From NCBI GenBank assembly GCA_017631725.1, contig JAGBSS010000191.1, positions 1-5,659 of the forward strand: DNA of 5,659 bases, in the 5' to 3' direction. The notes beneath the pieces are model-generated. The model searched no databases and was not told the DNA's origin. It was given only the letters and a program-made list of their open reading frames with translations. Positions 1 through 5,422 of the stretch are shown in pieces (the stretch's first letter is position 1; each line of letters begins with the position of its first letter). This DNA comes from Clostridia bacterium (GTDB taxonomy: Bacteria > Bacillota > Clostridia > Christensenellales > Borkfalkiaceae). The position numbers and the translations under genes are program-made.

Positions 1-848
1 AAAAATTCTTTTTTGTTAATTAAAGACTTAAATTCAAGTTCTACAAACTTTGCTTTTAGATTATCGCCAAAAGGTAAATTCAAGGTGGCAGAGTTTAAAT
101 CTACGTTTATATCGCAATCTGTTTTTATGGTTGCAAGTTCACGAGAGAGATAGCAACTTTCTTTGCCATTGGTTAGTTTTTCTAACAATTTGCCCTTTAG
201 GTCAGCAATATTTTGGTATACCCCATCTATAGTAACGTATTTATCTAAAAGGGAAATAGCCGTTTTTTCGCCAACGCCACTTACCCCCGGAATATTATCA
301 GAAGAATCCCCCATAAGTGCCTTTAATTCTATAACTTGACAAGGATTAATGCCTGTTTTTTCCTTAAAGTTGTCTTTATTATAAATTTCTAATTCTGAAA
401 TACCTTTTCTCGTTAAATATACAGAAGTGCTTTCATCTACTAACTGAAAAGAATCTCTATCCCCTGTTATAATTATGGTTTCTACGTTTGTATTTTTAGC
501 GTAAGTGCCAATAATATCGTCTGCTTCTATTCCTGCCTTTTCTACCGTTTTAATGCCCATATCGGCTAAAACTTCTTTTAAGAGTGGAACTTGAGAAACA
601 AGTTCAACGGGCATTGGTTTTCTGGTTGCTTTATAACCAGCAAAAGACTTATGCCTAAAGGTAGGTTCTTTTCTATCAAAAGCAACAACAACGTGGGTTG
701 GGTTAACGGAATTTAAAATTTTAGAGAACATATTCATAAATCCGTAAACGGCGTTGGTGTATTGCCCCTTTTTAGTTAAGAATAACGGCATTGCGTAAAA
801 CGCCCTGTATATTAAACTATTACCATCTATTAAAACTAATTTTTCCAT
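1..848 (-). CDS. polA: DNA polymerase I, N-terminal 5'-3' exonuclease domain (partial, C-terminus outside window)
   Basis: The reading frame opens at an ATG at 848 and stays open for 282 codons to the window edge, so the 3' part is missing. The protein begins MEKLVLIDGNSLIYRAFYA, the classic PolA/FEN-type start, with a metal-binding Asp at residue 8. Further nuclease motifs follow in order: FDRKEPTFR near 56-64 and GYKATR near 70-75 (the 5'-end/arch Arg-Lys region), EADD at 107-110, TGDRDSFQLV at 127-136, and GDSSDNIPGVSGVGEKTA at 179-196, which is the metal site plus helix-3-turn-helix DNA-binding motif. The domain removes RNA primers and flaps during lagging-strand synthesis and repair. The last visible residues (FVELEFKSLI) match the end of the exonuclease region just before the second PolA domain, which favours full PolA over a stand-alone exonuclease of about 290 residues, but the edge prevents proof. 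The ribosome site is weak (AGTGAAAG close to the ATG); the start is chosen on family alignment. Confidence 0.93.
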   Translation of the reverse strand, partial: MEKLVLIDGNSLIYRAFYAMPLFLTKKGQYTNAVYGFMNMFSKILNSVNPTHVVVAFDRKEPTFRHKSFAGYKATRKPMPVELVSQVPLLKEVLADMGIKTVEKAGIEADDIIGTYAKNTNVETIIITGDRDSFQLVDESTSVYLTRKGISELEIYNKDNFKEKTGINPCQVIELKALMGDSSDNIPGVSGVGEKTAISLLDKYVTIDGVYQNIADLKGKLLEKLTNGKESCYLSRELATIKTDCDINVDLNSATLNLPFGDNLKAKFVELEFKSLINKKEF

Positions 849-910
849 AAACTTTCACTTATTGCTTGCCATTAAAATAAAAATATGATATTATTTTTAA
901 GTCGAAAGGC

Positions 911-942
911 ATTATATATTATTATCTATATAATTTTAACAA
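911..942 (-). promoter_or_regulatory. Possible polA promoter
   Basis: On the minus strand TTGTTA (937-942) is followed 18 bases later by TATATA (913-918), or 20 bases later by a perfect TATAAT (911-916), about 65 bases before the polA start. The spacer is almost pure A/T, so such matches are expected by chance. A TATAAT also lies on the plus strand at 929-934, facing the tRNA gene, but it has no recognisable -35 box. The only other content of the divergent spacer 849-981 is AT-rich sequence with no reading frame I can support. Confidence 0.25.
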
Positions 943-981
943 AAATACTTTGTTTTTGCAAGGGTATTTAAAATTATTTTT

Positions 982-1068
982 GCCACTGTGGTGGAATTGG
1001 CAGACGCGCTGGACTCAAAATCCTGTGGTAGCGATACCGTGTCGGTTCGACCCCGACCAGTGGCACCA
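982..1068 (+). tRNA. tRNA-Leu, anticodon CAA (reads UUG), CCA encoded
   Basis: All cloverleaf parts can be paired by eye. The acceptor stem is GCCACTG (982-988) with CAGTGGC (1058-1064), then discriminator A (1065) and an encoded CCA (1066-1068). The D arm has the AATTGGCAGAC core with GG. The anticodon stem is CTGGA/TCCTG around the loop CTCAAAA (1014-1020), so the anticodon is CAA at 1016-1018. The long variable arm, typical of class II tRNAs, pairs GGTA (1027-1030) with TACC (1035-1038). The T arm is GTCGG-TTCGACC-CCGAC (1041-1057). A long variable arm plus A at position 73 fits leucine rather than serine. The second pair of the anticodon stem is a T-T mismatch (1010 and 1024). The gene is followed almost at once by a terminator, so it appears to be a single-gene unit. 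Confidence 0.97.
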
Positions 1069-1070
1069 AA

Positions 1071-1095
1071 AAAGAGCACTATTCGTGCTCTTTTT
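1071..1095. terminator. Bidirectional Rho-independent terminator between tRNA-Leu and pnuC
   Basis: AAAGAGCAC (1071-1079) pairs with GTGCTCTTT (1085-1093) around a 5-base loop. On the plus strand the hairpin runs into a T tract, ending the tRNA transcript three bases after CCA. On the minus strand the same hairpin is followed by a T run (complement of 1068-1073), 15 bases past the pnuC stop. The two units converge, so one hairpin can serve both. Confidence 0.88.
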
Positions 1096-1107
1096 ATTTT
1101 ATCTTTA

Positions 1108-1797
1108 TTATTTATTCTGTTTCTTTTGTAGTTTCTTCCAATTTATAAACCCGTAAAGGTCGTTAAGTAAAAACACTATAAAACAGGTTAAAACGGATAT
1201 GTAAGATGAATTTTTTGCCAACATAAACGCCCATAAAATTATTAGCACCACGTCGTTTAAGGCATAGGCTAAAGCGTAAAAGGGGCTTCTTCTAAAAGTT
1301 AGATAGGCGGCAAAAAAACTTGTTGCTATAGAAATTGTGCTAACTAATAAATTTGCCGTGTTAAGCGCCTTTAAAATAAAGTGAAAGGCAAGTGTGACAA
1401 CTCCGCAAAGCAATACTCCTATCAAATATTCTCTTTTTTTAAGGGTGTTTACTTTAACTTCTGCACCATTTTCATTAGAAGGGTTTTTAAGCCAAGATAT
1501 AAGCGAAATTACTGCCATAGGAAGCGTCATACCCGCATAGGTGGCAAGTTCTCCAAAATATGCACACTTATATGATATAATCGAATAAAGAGTGCTAAAG
1601 ATTATAATAAAAACCTGACCTATCGGATTACCCTTTGCGCAAAATATAAGTGCCACCGCACCCAAAAGTGATACAAAATAGTTTAAATAGCCTTTTCTAT
1701 CGAATATACGAAAAAACGTTGTTATCGTAGTTAGTGAAAAGGTTAAAAGAAAAATTTCAAACTTTGTAAACTTTCCTAACAATTTAAAAGTTTTCAT
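1108..1797 (-). CDS. pnuC: PnuC family nicotinamide riboside transporter
   Basis: This is a 229-residue, very hydrophobic protein with about seven membrane spans, the usual length for PnuC. PnuC proteins facilitate diffusion of nicotinamide riboside across the cytoplasmic membrane, where it is trapped by phosphorylation for NAD synthesis. Family features seen are: GELATYAGMTLPMAV followed by SWLKNP in the middle; the TSFFAAYLTFRRSPFYALAY block; NDVVLIILW; and the C-terminal LNDLYGFINWKKL, which corresponds to the conserved Y-G-x-x-x-W-K end. The ATG at 1797 is chosen because GGAG sits 4 bases upstream; an in-frame ATG at 1818 would add seven residues but has no ribosome site and lies inside a hairpin. 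The gene follows the CvpA-like gene by 66 bases, but a terminator-like hairpin lies between them, so it may be a separate unit. A related vitamin transporter specificity (for example thiamine, PnuT) cannot be fully excluded; no riboswitch aptamer is visible in the short leader. Confidence 0.9.
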   Translation of the reverse strand: MKTFKLLGKFTKFEIFLLTFSLTTITTFFRIFDRKGYLNYFVSLLGAVALIFCAKGNPIGQVFIIIFSTLYSIISYKCAYFGELATYAGMTLPMAVISLISWLKNPSNENGAEVKVNTLKKREYLIGVLLCGVVTLAFHFILKALNTANLLVSTISIATSFFAAYLTFRRSPFYALAYALNDVVLIILWAFMLAKNSSYISVLTCFIVFLLNDLYGFINWKKLQKKQNK

Positions 1798-1805
1798 ACC
1801 ACTCC

Positions 1806-1849
1806 AAAAAAACAGCATTCGGCTATATCTTTATAATAAGTCGAATGCG
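1806..1849 (-). terminator. Hairpin plus T-tract after the CvpA-like gene, abutting the pnuC ribosome site
   Basis: On the minus strand AGTCGAATGC-type arms pair: 1839-1848 with 1815-1824, ten pairs including one G-U, with a 14-base AT loop. The hairpin is followed by a run of seven T (1812-1806). It begins 15 bases after the stop of the CvpA-like gene, as an intrinsic terminator of the upstream operon would. Unusually, the T run touches the GGAG of pnuC (1802-1805). A weak promoter could overlap the hairpin (TTAAAA at 1855-1860, 16-base spacer, TATTAT at 1833-1838); transcripts starting there would carry only part of the hairpin and escape termination. Confidence 0.7.
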
Positions 1850-1863
1850 TTGAATTTTAATAA

Positions 1864-2421
1864 TTATAAACTTAATTTAGCAATAAAACTTGCTATTGGG
1901 TTATTTATATATAGTTTATCTAATCCAAAGAAACTACCCTTGATAAAGTTATAAAATGCGCCTTCTTTGGTAATCCAAAATACAATTTGAAATGCTACAA
2001 GTAAAATTATAAACATTACCACTTCTGCTAACAAAATACCGAAAATTTTGTTAACGGCACTTGATACGGGATTTTTTGCTTCGAACACCTTTTTTAACAA
2101 TAAAACCACTAATTTTCTTAAAAGTTGAACAATAACAAAAAGCGCAACGGCAACAACTATAACGTCTATTCTAATTGTTAATAATATAGAGCATATCGGC
2201 GCTGAAGAACCTTTTAATGCTAAAACTAATTTTTCAACCAAGTTTTGCACAAAGGAAAGTTTTAATACAAGTCCAAGTAAAAAGTAAGTAATTACCACGG
2301 AGATAATCACACCAAAAAATCCGTCTGTAACGGCTTTAAGGGTTCTACCAAATCCTGCAATTGCACCTGCAAAACCAACTATAATTACTAATCCTATTGC
2401 TATAAAATCGACTAAAACCAA
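1864..2421 (-). CDS. CvpA-like integral membrane protein
   Basis: The 185-residue product has four clear hydrophobic segments, at about residues 5-24, 33-55, 77-105 and 128-153. The N-terminal pattern VDFIAIGLVIIVGFAGAIAGFGR, shortened here to its key feature of an Asp followed by a helix ending in G-x-x-x-G-F-x-R, and the later NKIFGILLAEVV segment resemble the CvpA (colicin V production) family. Family members are small inner-membrane proteins of poorly known function, linked in some bacteria to envelope stress. The start is a TTG at 2421, preceded by GTAGG; no ATG or GTG is available, since an in-frame TAA lies 12 bases upstream and the next Met is deep in the protein. The gene begins 7 bases after the esterase stop, so it is probably cotranscribed and translationally coupled. 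The family call rests on topology and weak motifs only. Confidence 0.6.
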   Translation of the reverse strand: MVLVDFIAIGLVIIVGFAGAIAGFGRTLKAVTDGFFGVIISVVITYFLLGLVLKLSFVQNLVEKLVLALKGSSAPICSILLTIRIDVIVVAVALFVIVQLLRKLVVLLLKKVFEAKNPVSSAVNKIFGILLAEVVMFIILLVAFQIVFWITKEGAFYNFIKGSFFGLDKLYINNPIASFIAKLSL

Positions 2422-2428
2422 ACTAAAC

Positions 2429-3448
2429 CTACTTTAAATATTTATCTAAAAATTCTTCCCATTTTGGGCTTTTATCAGTTTCGTGATTACCATCGAAAGT
2501 ATAATAACAAAACTTTTCTTGTGCGTTAAACTCTTTGTAATATTCTGTTGTTATAATTGCCGAAGCCTCTGACTCTTTATAGTTAAAAAGTGCATCTTTG
2601 TCGCCCATAGTAATTACAAGCGCCCTTGGACAAACAAGTGCTGCAAGTTCTGCATCTTCAAACCTGTTTGCAAGCCCTTTATAACTCCAATCTGCCCAAG
2701 AGTTTGTAAACCTGTTAGAATACCAACTTGAAGAATAACAAGCCTTTACTCTCGTGTCTATTGCGGCAAAAGTTAATGCGTTCATACCGCCGTATGAGAG
2801 CCCAATAACACCAAAACGGTCTTCTGAATAACCGCCATCGCTTAAAAAATAGTCTGCACATTGGCTTACTAAAACTTGCTCTAAAGCAGTTATAGAAAAT
2901 CCTAATTGCATACACCTTCCGTTAAGCCTTATTCTATCAAATTTTTCTTCATTTTCCGACTGATTCCAAAGCAAAAATTGTGGGCAAAATACCGCATATC
3001 CCCTATCCGACATACGCCTTGCCATATGGTTATAGTTGCCAGAATCTAAATTTATGCTGGAAACTAATTCGGGCGTTCCTCCACCACCGTGGAAGGCAAA
3101 AATTAACGGAGTGTTTTCAGTTTTATCTATAGGTTCAAACAATATGCCGTAGAAAGGAATATTAAAAGCACCCGTTATTGACATGCGATAGATATTAACG
3201 TTTTTATCTAACGCAACAAAATTTTTCTCTACTTTAATATTAACCTTTTTAGGCTTGTTAAACCCTATAATTTTTTTATAATCTTGCCTAAACTTTTCTG
3301 GGTTAGATTTATATTTTTTAGGGCTAATATATTTAGAACGTTTAATAGCAGACGTTTCCCTTTCTTTCGCTATAAAATTTTGCAAACTACTTGAATAATT
3401 TTTCCTATAATCTAAATTATTTATAACTTCTTCACTATAATATTTCAT
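2429..3448 (-). CDS. Alpha/beta-hydrolase, acetyl-esterase-like
   Basis: The 339-residue protein has a complete hydrolase catalytic set. The oxyanion-side motif FHGGGG is at residues 119-124, the nucleophile elbow GLSYGG places Ser at 218, the acid is probably Asp285 in GDKDALF, and the His is 322 in GNHE. The His-Glu pair and the layout resemble acetyl xylan esterase/dienelactone-hydrolase-like enzymes (Abhydrolase_7 and carbohydrate esterase family 7 relatives), though the CE7 RGQ and GxSQGG motifs are not exact. The first 110 residues form a charged region and a beta-rich lead-in. There is no signal peptide, so it should act in the cytoplasm. The start ATG at 3448 has GGAGA five bases upstream (3454-3458), and this site overlaps the TAG stop of the acetyltransferase gene, which suggests coupled translation. 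A peptidase or another ester substrate remains possible; de-esterification of a sugar is inferred from the neighbours. Confidence 0.82.
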   Translation of the reverse strand: MKYYSEEVINNLDYRKNYSSSLQNFIAKERETSAIKRSKYISPKKYKSNPEKFRQDYKKIIGFNKPKKVNIKVEKNFVALDKNVNIYRMSITGAFNIPFYGILFEPIDKTENTPLIFAFHGGGGTPELVSSINLDSGNYNHMARRMSDRGYAVFCPQFLLWNQSENEEKFDRIRLNGRCMQLGFSITALEQVLVSQCADYFLSDGGYSEDRFGVIGLSYGGMNALTFAAIDTRVKACYSSSWYSNRFTNSWADWSYKGLANRFEDAELAALVCPRALVITMGDKDALFNYKESEASAIITTEYYKEFNAQEKFCYYTFDGNHETDKSPKWEEFLDKYLK

Positions 3449-3457
3449 TATATTCTC

Positions 3458-3973
3458 CTATAACCAGTATTTAACCGCCATACCCGTTTTGCCGGCTTCT
3501 GTTATAATTTCTTCCGCTTTAGAAATCACACCGCACTTTTCAACGTTTTTTGTTGCCGCTAAATTATCCTTAAAGCACGTCACAAGCACGGGACAGCCTA
3601 AAAGTTCTCTCGCTTTTTCTATGGAGAGTTTTGCTATTATCTCGCCATACCCCATGCCCCTTGCAGATTTTTTGACAATAAAACCAACGTTTCCGCCAAA
3701 ATACTTTAGGGCATCGGTAAGTCCAAGCCTTATATTTGCCGTACCGATATATTCGCCGTTATCTACAAGCCAAAAAGTTGCAGAAGGTATAAAACCTTTT
3801 GGTAAATTTATACCCTTTTCACTATTTTCATAATCGGTAAAAATGGTATCCTTCCAATTTTCGTATTCTTCTGGATTATGTATGATATATTTATGCAAGG
3901 TTTCTGCATAGGTCTCTTGCATTGCTTTGTAATAAGAGTCTAAATACTGTTTGCAAGGTTTTATAAATTCCAT
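3458..3973 (-). CDS. GNAT family N-acetyltransferase (COG3981-like)
   Basis: The product is 171 residues, a normal length for a single GNAT domain, with the acetyl-CoA pyrophosphate-binding loop R-G-M-G-Y-G at residues 105-110 after the strand NVGFIVKKSA. The downstream segment VLVTCFKDNLAATKNVEKCG (129-148) is the typical strand and helix in which the Asn contributes to acetyl-CoA handling. The WLVDNGEYIGTANIRLGL stretch before the loop matches the predicted acetyltransferases of COG3981. The family moves an acetyl group from acetyl-CoA to an amine (rarely a hydroxyl) of a small molecule or protein; the acceptor here is unknown. The ATG at 3973 is chosen because GGGAGAAG lies five bases before it. 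An in-frame TTG at 3988 would add five residues but overlaps the deacetylase gene and the ribosome site. It starts 2 bases after the deacetylase stop. Confidence 0.86.
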   Translation of the reverse strand: MEFIKPCKQYLDSYYKAMQETYAETLHKYIIHNPEEYENWKDTIFTDYENSEKGINLPKGFIPSATFWLVDNGEYIGTANIRLGLTDALKYFGGNVGFIVKKSARGMGYGEIIAKLSIEKARELLGCPVLVTCFKDNLAATKNVEKCGVISKAEEIITEAGKTGMAVKYWL

Positions 3974-3975
3974 TA

Positions 3976-4680
3976 TTACTTCTCCCAAATATTAGATAAC
4001 AAAACTTGTTTGTTTGTGCCGTAAAAAATATCTTGTTTCCCACTTATAACTTTACAAAGCGTTTCAATGTTTTCCCAACCGTTTTCAAATAAATCCATTT
4101 CGTAAGAATGCCCGCCTATATAAAATATTGCGTTTTTCTCCGTTTTTAAGTTTATAAATTCATAGGCAAGCCTTAACGTTTCTTCAAATGGTTGTAAAGC
4201 CCAAGAAGTATTGGTAAAATTATACAAGTTTTCTTGAAGGTCAAATTTGCCATTGCTATTTGCATTTCTTGCATATTTCACGCCCGTTTTGTTTTTTAAA
4301 ATTTGCTCTACCCTGTTGTCTTGCGCCCCGTATGGAGATGCAAAACCAACTACTTCATAGCCAACGATATTAGATAAATTAACCCTGTCCGTTTCTACTT
4401 CAAAAATAATTTCTTCTTCGGTTAAATTTAATAAATTGGGGTGTGTAAGACAATGTGATGCAACTTCGTGGTTGACATATAAACTTTTAATTTCCTTTTC
4501 TTCTAACCTAAAATGGTTTACCGTGACACCTTGATGCGTTAAAGTGCCTTTAAGTCCAAACAAACCTGAGTTTAAATTAAAAGTACACTTTAAGCCGTAT
4601 TTATTTAGTATAGAAATTAAACGACGGTCTTGTTCAACACCGTCGTCAAATGAAAAGGTCACTGCTTTATTTACAAGCAT
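3976..4680 (-). CDS. Polysaccharide deacetylase family protein (NodB homology domain)
   Basis: The 234-residue protein is essentially one NodB domain. Motif 1 is FSFDDG at residues 9-14, giving the catalytic base Asp12 and metal ligand Asp13. Motif 2 is SHCLTHP at 75-81, giving metal ligands His76 and His80. Motif 3 is ASPYG at 114-118, where the usual Arg of R-x-P-Y is Ala. The late catalytic His lies in IGGHSYEMD (His191). Such enzymes use a divalent metal to remove N- or O-acetyl groups from sugars such as GlcNAc-containing glycans, xylan or peptidoglycan. No signal peptide or membrane anchor is present, unlike cell-wall deacetylases, so a cytoplasmic sugar or oligosaccharide substrate is more likely. 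The start has AAAGGAG (4686-4692) five bases upstream. It lies 50 bases after the isomerase gene and 2 bases before the acetyltransferase gene, in the same operon. Confidence 0.88.
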   Translation of the reverse strand: MLVNKAVTFSFDDGVEQDRRLISILNKYGLKCTFNLNSGLFGLKGTLTHQGVTVNHFRLEEKEIKSLYVNHEVASHCLTHPNLLNLTEEEIIFEVETDRVNLSNIVGYEVVGFASPYGAQDNRVEQILKNKTGVKYARNANSNGKFDLQENLYNFTNTSWALQPFEETLRLAYEFINLKTEKNAIFYIGGHSYEMDLFENGWENIETLCKVISGKQDIFYGTNKQVLLSNIWEK

Positions 4681-4730
4681 TGTTTCTCCTTTAATATTAG
4701 CAAAAAGTTGCTATAAACTAATGCGACAAA

Positions 4731-5309
4731 TTATTCTGGTTTTTTGTCAAAATCTAAAGTTAAATCGTAATCGCCAAGTTTGTTTACTTTAAAGCCGTTC
4801 TTTTTGTATTCTTCATAATCAAAGGCTTCAAGTTCATCTATTGCAAGTTTATGGAATTCGTAGAAGTTATGCCACCATTCCCAACCAGAACCAAGTTCGT
4901 TAGAAAGGTATGCATCTGCAATATCACAAGCAGTTTGTGGAGCAACGTAGAATGCACCCATTGCTAAAACGTTTACACCATTACCAGTTATTGCCCTTGT
5001 TGCTGCTGGTAAACTTTCTACAACACCTGCGTGAACGTGTGGGCATTTGCTTGCTGCAATATGTATACCCATACCTGTGCCACAGAAAATCATAGCCCTT
5101 TCATAGTTACCTTCAGAAATTTCTGCACCAACTCTTAAACCAACCCTGTGGAACATTAAGTCTGTATCATTTGGGTCGCTATCTTTTTTTACGCCAAGGT
5201 CTAAAATTTTCCAACCCTTTTTTTGAAGATGTTCAACAACAACTTCTTTTAAAGGGAAACCGGCAAAGTCTGCACCAACAACTAAATATTTATCTTTTAC
5301 TGTCTTCAT
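4731..5309 (-). CDS. RpiB/LacA/LacB family sugar-phosphate isomerase, atypical active site
   Basis: The 192-residue product carries the family fold markers: VVGADFAGFPLK near residues 10-21, LDLGV at 36-40, FCGTGMGIHIAASK at 75-88 with the catalytic Cys76, and NVLAMGA at 113-119. RpiB and LacAB enzymes interconvert aldose and ketose phosphates in the cytoplasm. Compared with E. coli RpiB recalled from memory, the His of the C-D-H-x-G-F motif is Phe15 here and the R-x-H-N-D region reads TGNG (108-111), so two usual active-site His are absent. About 40 residues follow the canonical end, beginning GWEWWHNFYEFHK and ending in an acidic/lysine-rich tail. The start at 5309 is chosen over an upstream in-frame ATG at 5396 because GGAGA (5316-5320) precedes it by six bases and the extra 29 residues would overlap the promoter. 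It is the first gene of the operon. Confidence 0.85.
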   Translation of the reverse strand: MKTVKDKYLVVGADFAGFPLKEVVVEHLQKKGWKILDLGVKKDSDPNDTDLMFHRVGLRVGAEISEGNYERAMIFCGTGMGIHIAASKCPHVHAGVVESLPAATRAITGNGVNVLAMGAFYVAPQTACDIADAYLSNELGSGWEWWHNFYEFHKLAIDELEAFDYEEYKKNGFKVNKLGDYDLTLDFDKKPE

Positions 5310-5334
5310 AAAAAATCTCCATAGGTTTTTATTA

Positions 5335-5363
5335 ATTATAACATTTCTAAAAAAACATTGCAA
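5335..5363 (-). promoter_or_regulatory. Sigma-A-type promoter of the isomerase-deacetylase operon
   Basis: On the minus strand TTGCAA (5358-5363) is separated by exactly 17 bases from a perfect TATAAT (5335-5340), and a TG one base before the -10 box makes it an extended -10 element. The predicted transcript start near 5328 leaves a short leader that reaches the GGAGA of the isomerase gene. The -35 box lies inside an 8-base palindrome, ATTGCAAT (5357-5364), a possible but unproven operator half. Confidence 0.7.
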
Positions 5364-5373
5364 TAGCATAAAT

Positions 5374-5413
5374 ACAAAAAAAAATAAAAATTCCAAGCCA
5401 TAACTTGGAATTT
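5374..5413 (-). terminator. Rho-independent terminator of the right-edge aminotransferase-like unit
   Basis: On the minus strand AAATTCCAAG (5404-5413) pairs perfectly with CTTGGAATTT (5388-5397) around a 6-base loop, and a long T-rich tract interrupted by one A follows (complement of 5376-5390). It starts 9 bases after the stop codon at 5423 and ends just before the next promoter, so it insulates the upstream unit from the isomerase operon. Confidence 0.92.
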
Positions 5414-5422
5414 AAAGTTTAA

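Noticed and set aside
50..232. 60-codon plus-strand open frame
   Set aside because: It lies antisense inside the clear PolA exonuclease coding sequence and resembles no family.
950..1156. 68-codon plus-strand open frame
   Set aside because: It runs straight through the tRNA-Leu and its terminator, so it is not a plausible protein gene.
1798..1863. NAD-type riboswitch upstream of pnuC
   Set aside because: Only 66 bases separate the genes and they are filled by a simple hairpin with a T run; no pseudoknot or known aptamer consensus is visible.
3489..3833. 114-codon plus-strand open frame opposite the acetyltransferase
   Set aside because: It is the antisense shadow of a gene with strong GNAT motifs, and it has no ribosome site or recognisable domain.
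4544..4792. 82-codon plus-strand open frame
   Set aside because: It covers the antisense of the deacetylase start and the gap to the isomerase gene; no family features are visible.
5310..5396. 29-residue hydrophobic N-terminal extension of the isomerase (possible signal peptide)
   Set aside because: It would be encoded across the promoter and terminator tract, has no ribosome site, and RpiB-family proteins are cytoplasmic; the start at 5309 has GGAGA at good spacing.
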